Positions 14,628 through 22,993 of a stretch of 34,540 nt of DNA are shown one piece after another. The notes under the pieces were generated by a model. That model made no database searches, was not told the DNA's origin, and worked only from the letters and a program-made list of their open reading frames with translations. Source of the DNA: Candidatus Ancillula kalotermitis (GTDB lineage Bacteria > Actinomycetota > Actinomycetes > Actinomycetales > Bifidobacteriaceae); assembly GCA_031273495.1 (NCBI GenBank), contig JAISRT010000036.1, positions 1 through 34,540 on the forward strand. The letters are read 5' to 3'. The translations under genes were made by a program, and so were the position numbers. Within the stretch, counting starts at the first letter, position 1. The number at the start of each line of letters is the position of its first letter.

Positions 14628-15288
14628 CAAGAATACTGAGGTTGATGAAGTTGCGTTCGACGTGAATAACTATTCTGGTGGGTTAAAAGCTGCGATTGAG
14701 GCGATATTGATCGTGATTAGTGACCCAGTCGACCCTGTAAAGTTGGCCACGGTTTTGGCGAGTAATGTTGAGGACGTAGAAAAAGCGCTCGTTGAGCTGA
14801 AGGCTGAGTATTCTGAGCAGATGCGCGGGTTTGAGTTGAATGAGTTTGACGGACTCTGGAGGTTCTATTCTACACCGGAATATGGTGAGGCAGTGTCAAA
14901 GTTCATCATCGGCAGCTCGGAGTCTAAATTGTCAGTCGCAGCCCTTGAAACCCTGGCAATCGTGGCGTATAACCAGCCTGTGACTCGACATGAAATTGCA
15001 ACCATTAGAGGTGTCAATGTTGACGGCGTTGTCCGGACACTACTGCAGCGCGGTTTCATCCAAGAAGTTAACGTTAAGGGCGGTGATCAGGACGAGCGCG
15101 GTAACAAATATGTAACAACACCACTGTTTCTGGAGAAGGTAGGCATTAAAAGCCTTGATGAACTTGAGCCACTGGCACCGTTTCTCCCTGAAGACATACA
15201 GAATATACCGCAGTTCGATGACATCCGCAAGAGTTCGCGGTCAGTTGCTACTTCAGAAACACTAGACGTGGGGGATGTGCAGGACTAG
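14611..15288 (+). CDS. scpB: Segregation and condensation protein B
   Basis: The 225-residue winged-helix protein is the KITE partner of ScpA in the SMC condensin complex. Seen are LKAAIEAILIVISDPVDPVKLA (first winged helix) and LSVAALETLAIVAYNQPVTRHEIATIRGVNVDGVVRTLLQRGFIQ, the most conserved stretch of the family (read in parts). ATG 14611 is preceded by AGGTGGGAGA and lies inside the scpA end. An acidic unstructured tail closes the protein. In many actinobacteria a pseudouridine synthase gene follows; here a glycosyltransferase gene begins directly at the stop. Confidence 0.94.
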   Translation: MAKKNSKNTEVDEVAFDVNNYSGGLKAAIEAILIVISDPVDPVKLATVLASNVEDVEKALVELKAEYSEQMRGFELNEFDGLWRFYSTPEYGEAVSKFIIGSSESKLSVAALETLAIVAYNQPVTRHEIATIRGVNVDGVVRTLLQRGFIQEVNVKGGDQDERGNKYVTTPLFLEKVGIKSLDELEPLAPFLPEDIQNIPQFDDIRKSSRSVATSETLDVGDVQD

Positions 15289-16440
15289 GTGAAGCGAATT
15301 TTACTACTGGTCACCTCGCTCAACCGCGGTGGCATCGAGACTGCATTGTTGAATTACCTAAAAGAGTTGCAGAGAGAAAATCAACTAGACGTCAATTACC
15401 ATTTTGACTTGCTCATCAACCGGGAGGAGAGGGGGACACTCGAGCAGGATTTTCTCGACCTGGGATGTAACATTTTCCGCATGGCACCAATGTATCCTTG
15501 GACATTTCACCGCTACAAGAAGGAGTTCACACAGTTTCTACTGCAGAATAGTCAATACGATGTCATCCACTCACACCTAGAGGAGCGCAGTTTCTTCCCC
15601 ATGAAGATAGCCTTGAAGATGCAATATGCCGCAAAGTTGGTTGTCCAGGTACACAGTGACCATGTTATGCCAGTCTTGGACCCGAAGTCGCTGTTCAGAC
15701 GGTTTTTTCGTTCCCGACTGCGTAAACTCAATGGTATAGCAAAGGTGGCAGTGTCAAAACAGTGCGCCAAATGGCTGTGGGGTGACGCGTCCGGTGTTAA
15801 AATCATACCGAACCCCATTGACCTTGACGGCTTGAAGTTTAATGAAGTGCTACGGCTAAAAAAGCGCACGGAGCTCAATGTTGCTCCAGAAACTTTACTA
15901 CTGGGGAGCGTGGGGCGCCTAACATATCCGAAAAACCACGAAATGATGCTCTTGACCGCGGCACAGCTTCCGCATGATCTTGACTTCAAACTGCTATTGG
16001 TGGGTCAAGGTGAACTTAAAGCGGAGATTGCTAGGAAGGCTGGGAGCCTAGGACTTGACGACAGGCTGATTATGGTAGGTGAAGTTGAGGATCCTGGTGG
16101 ATATTTCGCTACTATGGACATCTTCTTATTCCCGAGTCGCTTTGAGGGGCTAGGTATTGTTGCAATTGAGGCTCAGGCATCAGGGTTGTCTGTCCTGGCG
16201 TCAGATCGGGTTCCTGAAGACGCGAAGCTGACTGCGAACTTCGAAGTGCTTGAGATTGGGGGCAATATACCAAAGGTCGAATACGCTAGACGTTGGGCAA
16301 AGCGCATTCTGGAAATTGTGCAGTATTCAGACTCGGCTTTCACTTTCCCGAAACGGCATATTGACGCGTATAATACTGTGGAGAAATCGAGCTACAATGT
16401 GCAAACCGCAACGCAAGAACTAATTATGCTATACTACTGA
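15289..16440 (+). CDS. GT4-family glycosyltransferase, surface polysaccharide type
   Basis: The 383-residue GT-B enzyme begins KRILLLVTSLNRGGIETALLNYL, the classic GT4 glycine-rich N-terminus. YDVIHSHLEERSFF, AVSKQCAKWLWG, IIPNPIDLDGLKFN, GRLTYPKNHEMML and the EX7E motif EGLGIVAIE follow. It looks like an EpsF- or capsule-type enzyme; the sugar is unknown. GTG 15289 immediately follows the scpB stop with no clear Shine-Dalgarno sequence, so it probably depends on scpB translation. The last codons (LIMLYY) contain the promoter of the next gene. Confidence 0.87.
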   Translation: MKRILLLVTSLNRGGIETALLNYLKELQRENQLDVNYHFDLLINREERGTLEQDFLDLGCNIFRMAPMYPWTFHRYKKEFTQFLLQNSQYDVIHSHLEERSFFPMKIALKMQYAAKLVVQVHSDHVMPVLDPKSLFRRFFRSRLRKLNGIAKVAVSKQCAKWLWGDASGVKIIPNPIDLDGLKFNEVLRLKKRTELNVAPETLLLGSVGRLTYPKNHEMMLLTAAQLPHDLDFKLLLVGQGELKAEIARKAGSLGLDDRLIMVGEVEDPGGYFATMDIFLFPSRFEGLGIVAIEAQASGLSVLASDRVPEDAKLTANFEVLEIGGNIPKVEYARRWAKRILEIVQYSDSAFTFPKRHIDAYNTVEKSSYNVQTATQELIMLYY

Positions 16441-16441
16441 T
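16427..16441 (+). promoter_or_regulatory. Leaderless promoter of the acyltransferase N-half gene
   Basis: TGCTATACT (16427-16435) is followed by ACTGAT and then ATG 16442. The whole element lies in the last five codons and stop of the GT4 gene. Confidence 0.85.
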
Positions 16442-17539
16442 ATGAACGTAGAAATTGAGCAGCCGAAGAAAAAAAACATCTTCTACAGGGTGTTATTTAG
16501 AACTCCAAGACCTGGTTTTCGTGCCGATATTCAGGCAATGCGTGCACTAGCAGTTATCGCAGTCGTGCTATATCATCTCTGGCCAGACAAACTCTTAACA
16601 GGTGGCTTCACTGGTGTCGACATTTTCTTCGTCATCTCTGGGTATCTGATGACTCTCCATATTGTCAAGGGGCTTGAGGCTGGTGGCTTCGAGAAGGGGA
16701 AAAGGTTAAGGTTCTTCGCTAATTTCTACGCCAGAAGGATTCGTCGACTGCTCCCCGCTGCAATATTCACATTACTCCTTGTGCTCGCGATTTTAGTGGT
16801 TCTATTGCCGAAAGACTATTATACACAGTCCCTAACAACCGCGCAGATTATTGCTTCGGCGCTATTTGTGCAGAACTGGAAGCTCGCTGCTGACAAGGTT
16901 GACTATTTGGCGCAGAACAATGAGGCGACTGCCGTCCAGCATTTCTGGAGTCTCTCGGTAGAAGAGCAGTTTTATTTCATTTGGCCACTGCTCCTAATGC
17001 TCTTCATGTTGATCGGGCTGGCACTGTCCGCAAAGATTGGCAATAAACTCGCAGAAAAGGCTGACCTCAAGGGGTATGACGCCAAGCAGATGAAGACCCG
17101 TAATGTACTCAGGATTTTTGTCTTCGGGTTCACGCTACTGTTTTTCATTTTTGGCGTGTATTTCACGAACGCTAATGCCGCAGCCGCGTATTTTATTACA
17201 CCTGCGCGCCTCTGGGAGCTATCTATCGGCGGGTGCATCGCGCTGTCGACACCGTTAATCGTCCTCCTGACGCGCAAGACTGGTGAGTTAAGCAAGTTCG
17301 GGCGAGTTGTATATGAAGTGCTACCGTTCATAGGTGTTGGAATCTGCCTCTATGGTATTATGAAGTTCAACTCTGGTATTGAAGCTGGTTTCCCAGGGTT
17401 CTACGCGCTAGTTCCTACCATCGGTGCTGCTATAATTATCTGGTCTGGAATGCAAGAAAATGAACAGCGTTTCACACTTCAAGATGTGGTTGACTACACT
17501 GAAGTGGATGGTAAAAAGACCTCTAGTTCAGTCGCTTAA
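16442..17539 (+). CDS. N-terminal half of an acyltransferase-3 membrane protein
   Basis: The 365-residue polytopic membrane protein starts with the OafA/YrhL signature FRADIQAMRALAVIAVVLYH (catalytic-type His at about 45), then GGFTGVDIFFVISGYLM, FYARRIRRLLPA and HFWSLSVEEQFYFIWPLLL. Helices continue to about residue 345 (GFYALVPTIGAAIIIW), after which the frame runs into a hydrophilic tail and stops. The late membrane helix with 'SYSLYLxH' and any SGNH domain are absent. A gene with exactly those parts lies at 3026-4258. Whether this half works alone, with the other half in trans, or is a remnant is unknown. The start is ATG 16442 from promoter spacing. Confidence 0.85.
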   Translation: MNVEIEQPKKKNIFYRVLFRTPRPGFRADIQAMRALAVIAVVLYHLWPDKLLTGGFTGVDIFFVISGYLMTLHIVKGLEAGGFEKGKRLRFFANFYARRIRRLLPAAIFTLLLVLAILVVLLPKDYYTQSLTTAQIIASALFVQNWKLAADKVDYLAQNNEATAVQHFWSLSVEEQFYFIWPLLLMLFMLIGLALSAKIGNKLAEKADLKGYDAKQMKTRNVLRIFVFGFTLLFFIFGVYFTNANAAAAYFITPARLWELSIGGCIALSTPLIVLLTRKTGELSKFGRVVYEVLPFIGVGICLYGIMKFNSGIEAGFPGFYALVPTIGAAIIIWSGMQENEQRFTLQDVVDYTEVDGKKTSSSVA

Positions 17540-17543
17540 AACA

Positions 17544-18554
17544 GTGGAAATCGTCTTAGTTTATGGAATCCGCACTCGGTGGGGTACTACAATGTTTGGC
17601 GACGAGTCACTTTTTAATGAGCACTGGATGATTCAGACGTTTTTCAAGTCGGAGGGCGGGCGTTTTCGTAAATGCCTTTTTTCGCGTGCAGTAAATGAAC
17701 GTATTGAGCTTCGTAATAGTTTCCTCGCGAATCTTGAACTTAAAACACGTTCAATACTACCAGATATGCTGAAGTCCACCGACAAACATTATGTTTTTCC
17801 GAGTGGTGAGATTCTCTGGAATGGGAGCATGTATCGCTCAAAATACACGATTAAAACCGTCGAGAAGTTGATTGATCAGGGGCGAGCAACACTATATCTC
17901 ACTGATCCTGTATCATTCTTCGTCAATAATAACACTGAACTTGTGCCGTGGCTCTCAAAGTTCAAGAATATACTGACATACTCTAAATCTGATGCCCAGC
18001 AGTATGGGTTCAAATTGCTCCCGTTTGGCTACTTCGAGGACAAGGATTACGGTTTTAGGCAGCAGATCAGTGAAAGCCCTACAAAAGACTTTGGGTTGCT
18101 CCAGTTCGTAGGTGACGACGCTTTTCGGCGTGCCATGACTGCGAAGTTGATTTCGACCGCTAGTGAGACAAACCTGGACTTTAACTTCAGCTCTGGTGGT
18201 GATGCACAGTTTAAGCACCTGGAGAACTACGTGTCGCGCGGTTATGCCAATGACTTTCGAGCACGGTGTGGTGATGTAAACTGTATGGTGATGTTCTCTG
18301 CGCATCATGCCAATTATTTGAGTGGTTCCTGTCTGGAAAGTTTGACATTCGGGCGCAAATTGTTGACAACATCTAAACTGATTCAAGACCTGCCATGTTA
18401 CGATGATAGGTTTATCAAGGTGATTGAGTCGCCTGATGATATTACTGAAGATGTGCTAGACTGGATGAAAGCGCGAGAGGATGTGCAGTTTGACAATTTG
18501 GAGTGTATAAGCGTGCCACACTTCATCAAGGAGTTAACTAAATTGTGCCAGTGA
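17544..18554 (+). CDS. Putative glycosyltransferase-like surface polysaccharide protein
   Basis: The 336-residue protein belongs, by pattern, to a poorly characterised family near capsule and LPS genes: LTYSKSDAQQYGFKLLPFGYFE resembles the family's 'fsfDkeDakkYglkylp', and SCLESLTFGRKLLTTSKLIQDLP resembles 'alEsLffgkKlITtNksI'. A GT-B-type fold is an inference. GTG 17544, five bases after the acyltransferase stop, gives a beta-strand start (VEIVLVYGIRTRWG); ATG 17592 is an alternative. The frame is also open upstream to 17460, overlapping the acyltransferase, but that part looks unrelated. It converges with clpX and overlaps its end by 17 bases. Confidence 0.6.
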   Translation: MEIVLVYGIRTRWGTTMFGDESLFNEHWMIQTFFKSEGGRFRKCLFSRAVNERIELRNSFLANLELKTRSILPDMLKSTDKHYVFPSGEILWNGSMYRSKYTIKTVEKLIDQGRATLYLTDPVSFFVNNNTELVPWLSKFKNILTYSKSDAQQYGFKLLPFGYFEDKDYGFRQQISESPTKDFGLLQFVGDDAFRRAMTAKLISTASETNLDFNFSSGGDAQFKHLENYVSRGYANDFRARCGDVNCMVMFSAHHANYLSGSCLESLTFGRKLLTTSKLIQDLPCYDDRFIKVIESPDDITEDVLDWMKAREDVQFDNLECISVPHFIKELTKLCQ

Positions 18555-19830
18555 GCGCGGTCAGAAGTGTAGATTTCTGCTTTTCGGGTAGTTTGTAGAT
18601 GATTTTTGGCTCAACTTCAAGTTCGGGGTTTTCCAGCGCAGCAACGCACTCGTCAGTTATTATCACATCGGTTATGTCGTTATTCGATGGTATTTCGTAC
18701 ATTATTGGCTCTAGTATTCGCTCAACAATCGACCTCAACCCGCGGGCACCGTTACCCCGCTTGTGGGCAAGTTCAACGATTGACTTTATTGCCTCAGGTT
18801 CGAAGCGCAAGGTGACATTATCGTAGTTGAACAACTGCTTATATTGCTTGATTATCGCGTTTTTTGGCTCAGTCAGGATGTGCGCTAAGTCATCGACAGA
18901 GAGCGCATTGACGAATGATATTATTGGGAGTCTCCCGATGAACTCAGGAATCATACCGTATTTATGTAGGTCTTCAGTCTCGAGCTGCTTAAAAATATGA
19001 GTCCCAATGCTCTTCGCCTTCTTAATTGGAGCACCGAAGCCAACGCTAGTCTTGTTCAAACGTTCTTCGACAACTTCTTCTAGCCCAGAAAATGCACCAG
19101 ACGCTATAAAAAGTATGTTCGAAGTGTCAATCTGAATGAACTCTTGTTTCGGGTGTTTGCGACCATTATTCGGTTGAACTGACGCCGTCGTGCCCTCTAA
19201 GATTTTGAGCAACCCCTGCTGAACACCCTCCCCGGACACGTCACGCGTTAAGCTCGCAGAATCCTGACGACGCGCTAACTTGTCAATTTCGTCAATGTAT
19301 ATTATGCCACGTTGTGCTGCCTCAACATCCCCATCAGCGTTCTGGATTAGGCGCAGGAGAATTGACTCGACGTCTTCACCAATATACCCCGCCTCAGTCA
19401 GGGAAGTTGCATCAACTATTGCGAAGGGGACATCCATTATTCTGGCGAGTGTCTGTGCTAGAAATGTTTTCCCAGTCCCCGTGGGTCCGAGTAGCAGTAC
19501 ATTAGACTTCGCGATTTCTACGGCTTCATCCTTCAGTATAAAAGGAGAGATGCGCTTATAATGATTGTATACTGCGACGCTTAATGCTCTCTTCGCCTCT
19601 TTTTGCCCGACAACATATTGGTCCAGATGTGCAGTTATTTCACGCGGTGTTGGCAATTTCTTGAGGCGTATCTTCTCTAGATGGTCATACTCTTCTTTAA
19701 GGATTTCGCCACAGAGCGTGTGACACCCGTCGCAAATGTTAACGCCAGTACCAGTCACCATTCGCTGCACTTGGCTTCCAGGCTTGCCACAGAACGAGCA
19801 GCGGTAATTTTCTATATCAGCACTCTTCAC
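18538..19830 (-). CDS. clpX: ClpX, ATPase subunit of ClpXP protease
   Basis: The 430-residue AAA+ unfoldase feeds substrates to ClpP. The zinc-binding domain has C11, C14, C33 and C36. Walker A GPTGTGKT lies at about 115-122, Walker B is IIYIDEIDKLARR, the pore loop reads GYIGEDVE (usually GYVG), and the ClpP-contacting loop is SVGFGAP, with Val where Ile is common. Sensor 2 GARGLRSIVE is intact. The start is GTG 19830, six bases downstream of TATAAT, so the mRNA is predicted leaderless. No clpP gene is adjacent. The 3' end overlaps the convergent gene at 17544. Confidence 0.96.
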   Translation of the reverse strand: MKSADIENYRCSFCGKPGSQVQRMVTGTGVNICDGCHTLCGEILKEEYDHLEKIRLKKLPTPREITAHLDQYVVGQKEAKRALSVAVYNHYKRISPFILKDEAVEIAKSNVLLLGPTGTGKTFLAQTLARIMDVPFAIVDATSLTEAGYIGEDVESILLRLIQNADGDVEAAQRGIIYIDEIDKLARRQDSASLTRDVSGEGVQQGLLKILEGTTASVQPNNGRKHPKQEFIQIDTSNILFIASGAFSGLEEVVEERLNKTSVGFGAPIKKAKSIGTHIFKQLETEDLHKYGMIPEFIGRLPIISFVNALSVDDLAHILTEPKNAIIKQYKQLFNYDNVTLRFEPEAIKSIVELAHKRGNGARGLRSIVERILEPIMYEIPSNNDITDVIITDECVAALENPELEVEPKIIYKLPEKQKSTLLTALTGTI

Positions 19831-19842
19831 CTATATATTATA
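19831..19842 (-). promoter_or_regulatory. Leaderless promoter of clpX
   Basis: On the minus strand TATAAT (19842-19837) is followed by ATATAG and then GTG 19830. A TTAACA-like hexamer lies further upstream near 19860. Confidence 0.8.
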
Positions 19843-19867
19843 CACCTTAACTCCTGTTAATAAGTCT

Positions 19868-19916
19868 GTGAATTGTAGAGAAAACGTGAAGAAGCTTGGT
19901 GAATTGTGAAGAAAAT
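19868..19916. repeat. 18-bp direct repeats upstream of the clpX promoter
   Basis: GTGAATTGTAGAGAAAAC (19868-19885) and GTGAATTGTGAAGAAAAT (19899-19916) differ at four positions and start 31 bases apart, about three helical turns. They lie upstream of the clpX -10 and just beyond the end of the 19921 gene, so they could be a regulator binding site. The protein is not known. Confidence 0.45.
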
Positions 19917-19920
19917 GTAT

Positions 19921-20865
19921 TTACAACAGGTCGTAAATGCTCTGCGTCAACTTCGCGATGTCACCCCAACTCGAATTGTCAGTCAAGATGATAATAATAA
20001 AGTCACCCTTCCTGGTGTAGCAGATTCCCGCATCGTTCAGAACTGTAGACAAGAAACCTACCTTGTCAGCAACCCTTCCTTCATCCTCGCTAATTCCTGA
20101 AGGTATTCCAGCTCGGTAAGTCTGCCTCTCCATTGCGTCAAGCCAGACGCTGCGAAGTTCTGGTGTCAGAATCTCGTCATGATAAAGTTTCTCCAGCAAA
20201 ATTGCGATGTCGGAGGCAGTGGTGACGAAACTTTCGGGCTGACTGAAACTGTTATTGATACCCAGCGAACTGATGTCAGTGTGCATTTGGGGGGAATACT
20301 TATTGAGGTAGCCCTCTGCGCAGGCGTTATCACTGTAAATTATCATCGCATTGAAGCAGGACTGCAGAGTTTGTGCCGCAACTGGTGGGTTGTCCGCGTC
20401 GCCGGGGAATTCGTCTAGTAAAATCATGTCCCAGGAGAGTTTGTGCTCCATAATGCCCTTGAGCTCGGAATACGCCACGAATATTTTGTAGATTGATGCA
20501 GCAGTAACAGAATCGTCGGGCTTGTAGGAGAAACGCTGCCCAGACTTCAAATCGTCAACTAGAACATTAACGCGAACGTCTTCTGGAAGTGGATGAATTA
20601 ACTCGGCAAGCGCATCTTGGGTCATTTTGCATTTACGGACCGCCTCATCGCAAACTACTGACTCAGCGGAACTGTCAAAACTCTGCGCACTAGGCTCAGA
20701 AACCGTGTCTGTGGCATTATCTACACTCTCGACGTCATCATGATCTTCAGTAATATCGGTCGTAAAATGTGTTAAGGACATCAGTATTACGGCAATGCAG
20801 ACTGCTAATGATGCTGAAAAAAGTATTAGCATCCTTTTCCAGCTCGGTAACTCACTCAGTTTCAT
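19921..20865 (-). CDS. Membrane-anchored class A beta-lactamase-fold serine hydrolase
   Basis: The 314-residue protein has one N-terminal membrane helix (about 12-32), an acidic serine-rich linker to about 75, and an extracytoplasmic beta-lactamase2-type domain. The active-site motifs are SIYK (Ser124, Lys127), SDN (178-180) and KVG (268-270) in place of the usual KTG. The family includes true class A enzymes and many cell-wall-associated hydrolases without antibiotic activity. With the third motif altered and the neighbouring gene encoding a wall protein, a peptidoglycan role is the more cautious guess. ATG 20865 lies six bases from TACAAT, a leaderless layout shared back to back with the 20902 gene. 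Confidence 0.8.
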   Translation of the reverse strand: MKLSELPSWKRMLILFSASLAVCIAVILMSLTHFTTDITEDHDDVESVDNATDTVSEPSAQSFDSSAESVVCDEAVRKCKMTQDALAELIHPLPEDVRVNVLVDDLKSGQRFSYKPDDSVTAASIYKIFVAYSELKGIMEHKLSWDMILLDEFPGDADNPPVAAQTLQSCFNAMIIYSDNACAEGYLNKYSPQMHTDISSLGINNSFSQPESFVTTASDIAILLEKLYHDEILTPELRSVWLDAMERQTYRAGIPSGISEDEGRVADKVGFLSTVLNDAGICYTRKGDFIIIILTDNSSWGDIAKLTQSIYDLL

Positions 20866-20897
20866 TGAAACATTGTAGCATATGCTATACTAGTGGT
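20866..20897. promoter_or_regulatory. Back-to-back divergent promoters on a shared palindrome
   Basis: The perfect palindrome TAGCATATGCTA (20876-20887) forms the centre of two extended -10 elements: TGCTATACT on plus (20883-20891) and TGCTACAAT on minus (20880-20872). The two -10 hexamers are only eight bases apart, and any -35 would lie over the opposite promoter or gene. Confidence 0.8.
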
Positions 20898-20901
20898 AAA
20901 A

Positions 20902-22452
20902 TTGTTTAGGAAATCTTTAGCGTTTTGTAGCATTCTCTCGGTGCTGCTAGTTTTTTGTGTTGCTCGAAGCGCTTCTTACAGTAATGGCGCCAGCATTGAA
21001 GAACTTGACAAGTTGAAGCGCGATAATGAAACTCGTCAAGAGCAACTTAACGCGCAGATGGTGGGTGTGAAAGACGAGATTAAGATTCTGTCCCTGCAAA
21101 TTGACCAGATGGAGTTCTATGACATACCGAAAGCGCAACTTGAGTTAGAGCTTATTAACCAGCAGGCGAGTGTGTTGAAAAGCCGGCAGGACTCACTGAA
21201 GGAGAAGTTAACTGCCGCCGAAACTGACAAGTCCAAGATCGAGGCGCAGTCTGAGCAGGTCTCACAGAAGCTCTACACGACACGTAACGCGGCAGCCAGC
21301 TTAGCGCGCGAAGATTTGCGGCAGACTGACGAAATGCAGACCCTAAAGTTAGTGTTGAACTCTAATAATTCGAAAAGTTTTGTTGAGGACCTCCAAGAAA
21401 CTGACCAGCTAAGTAGAACCACAACGCGACTTGCGGACCAGTATTCGCAAGATTCGTCACTCCTAGCGAACAAAGGTGCCCGTCTAGATGCCGTCAACGC
21501 CAAAATAAAGACTCTCAGTGCGCAAAATGACGCAGTTTCTAAGGATGTCTTTGCCAACCAGGCGCAACATCAGGCTAAGTTCGACGAGATAATGGCGCTG
21601 AACAACGCGTTAAGTTTGAAGAAGAACCAACTCGATGCCCAGATGTCTACGCTAAACCTGCAGAAGACTAGAACTGACGCCGAGCATGCACAACTTGAAA
21701 AGGATATGAATCAGCTAATTATGGACTCCATTCTTGCGGGGGGCGGACTGCCTGACCTGAGCGGAACTGGACTAGCGTTCGATGCAGGCTACATAATCAA
21801 CGACGCCAAATTCTACACTTCTAGCACTATGTCCGTGGGTGAAATTCAAGACTTCCTTAATCGGATGGGTGCGAATTGCCACGCAAACTGCCTCAAGGAC
21901 TATCGTGTGACCTCAACTGGGACCTACGCATCAACCCAAGGCTGCTCGGGGTTCGGTGGGGGTGTCAATATGTCGGCTGCCGAAGCGATTTCGAACGCGG
22001 CGCGGGCGTGCCACATCAGCGAAAAAGTACTGATCGTGATGCTGCAGAAGGAACAGGGGCTAGTCACTATGAACGCTCCATCTGATTCACGCTACGCCTA
22101 CGCACTGGGATACGGGTGCCCTGACACTAGCGGGTGCGACCCGAGGAATGGTGGGCTTTTCGACCAGCTTTACAAGGCGTCCTGGCAGTTTAATTATTAT
22201 CGCAACAACCCTAACATTTACAACTACAAGCCCTATATGTGGAACAATATCCAATATTCACCTAACCAGTCCTGCGGCTATAAGAAAGTCTTCGTGCGCA
22301 ACTCGGCAACTGCGGGGCTCTATATTTATACGCCCTACACACCAAATGATGCTGCAATCAACGCCGGTCTAGGGCTTGGTGACTCCTGCTCTGCCTATGG
22401 GAACCGCAATTTCTACTACCTCTACTTGTCTTGGTTCGGCGACGCGAAGTAA
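20902..22452 (+). CDS. Secreted coiled-coil protein with lysozyme-like actinobacterial C-terminal domain
   Basis: The 516-residue protein starts with a signal peptide (FRKSLAFCSILSVLLVFCVARSA, shown in part), likely cut after ARSA. Residues about 30-275 are rich in Gln, Glu, Lys and Leu heptads, like the coiled coils of CwlO, PcsB and RipA wall-hydrolase regulators. The C-terminal 200 residues are a cysteine-rich domain common in secreted actinobacterial proteins: SVGEIQDFLNRMGANC, EKVLIVMLQKEQGLVT, ALGYGCPDTSGCDPRNGG and SCSAYGNRNFYYLYLSWFG. The Glu in LQKEQGLVT sits as in lysozyme-like enzymes; activity is an inference. The start is uncertain: GTG 20893 lies only one base after the -10, so TTG 20902 is preferred (GTA 20896 is also in frame). 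Confidence 0.8.
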   Translation: MFRKSLAFCSILSVLLVFCVARSASYSNGASIEELDKLKRDNETRQEQLNAQMVGVKDEIKILSLQIDQMEFYDIPKAQLELELINQQASVLKSRQDSLKEKLTAAETDKSKIEAQSEQVSQKLYTTRNAAASLAREDLRQTDEMQTLKLVLNSNNSKSFVEDLQETDQLSRTTTRLADQYSQDSSLLANKGARLDAVNAKIKTLSAQNDAVSKDVFANQAQHQAKFDEIMALNNALSLKKNQLDAQMSTLNLQKTRTDAEHAQLEKDMNQLIMDSILAGGGLPDLSGTGLAFDAGYIINDAKFYTSSTMSVGEIQDFLNRMGANCHANCLKDYRVTSTGTYASTQGCSGFGGGVNMSAAEAISNAARACHISEKVLIVMLQKEQGLVTMNAPSDSRYAYALGYGCPDTSGCDPRNGGLFDQLYKASWQFNYYRNNPNIYNYKPYMWNNIQYSPNQSCGYKKVFVRNSATAGLYIYTPYTPNDAAINAGLGLGDSCSAYGNRNFYYLYLSWFGDAK

Positions 22453-22992
22453 TTAGATGTAATACTCCAAGCCTTCAAACTGTCGCACTGCGCTCGCTGG
22501 GTCGCCGACATATACTTCACCTTCATGAACATCATTGATGACCACGGCGTCTGCACCAATCTTGGCGTTATCTGCGACATTTACAGCACCAAGAACACTC
22601 GCATTTGCACCGATTATCACATTGTTGCCGATTTTGGGGTGTCGCCTACCGTTGCCGCGCGCCCACCCTCTACCGCCTAGCGTGACGCCATGGAATATCA
22701 GCACATCATCGCCAACTATTGCGGTTTCACCAATCACGACGCCCATACCATGGTCAATTACCGCCCTACGACCTATTTTAGCCGCTGGGTGTATTTCGAC
22801 ACCAGTAAGAAACCGAGTAATCTGCATAATCAAGCGCGCGAGTAGTTTCAGGTGAAGTATGCGCCAGAGAAAGTTCGCTAGCCGATAGATCCAGATTGCC
22901 CACATCCCAGGATACAGTAGCACAACTTCGAGTCCGTATCTAAGCGACGGATCGACACGTTTAACTGCACGGATATCCTCGAACAGTGCCAT
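22453..22992 (-). CDS. cysE: Serine O-acetyltransferase
   Basis: The 179-residue left-handed beta-helix enzyme makes O-acetylserine from serine and acetyl-CoA, the substrate for CysK. Visible are [44 protein letters not shown] and [13 protein letters not shown] (motifs given in parts), with the catalytic-type His in DHGMG and in FHGVTLGG. It is the short form without the long N-terminal helical domain of E. coli CysE. It begins one base after the cysK stop, forming a cysK-cysE operon. Its own stop abuts the convergent gene's stop as TAATTA (22450-22455). Confidence 0.95.
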   Translation of the reverse strand: MALFEDIRAVKRVDPSLRYGLEVVLLYPGMWAIWIYRLANFLWRILHLKLLARLIMQITRFLTGVEIHPAAKIGRRAVIDHGMGVVIGETAIVGDDVLIFHGVTLGGRGWARGNGRRHPKIGNNVIIGANASVLGAVNVADNAKIGADAVVINDVHEGEVYVGDPASAVRQFEGLEYYI

Positions 22993-22993
22993 T

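Noticed and set aside
17460-17543. N-terminal extension of the 17544 gene
   Set aside because: It overlaps the acyltransferase reading frame and shows no protein-like pattern; GTG 17544 starts a good beta-strand.
20893-20895. GTG as the start of the coiled-coil protein
   Set aside because: It lies one base after the -10 hexamer and so would be upstream of the expected transcript start.
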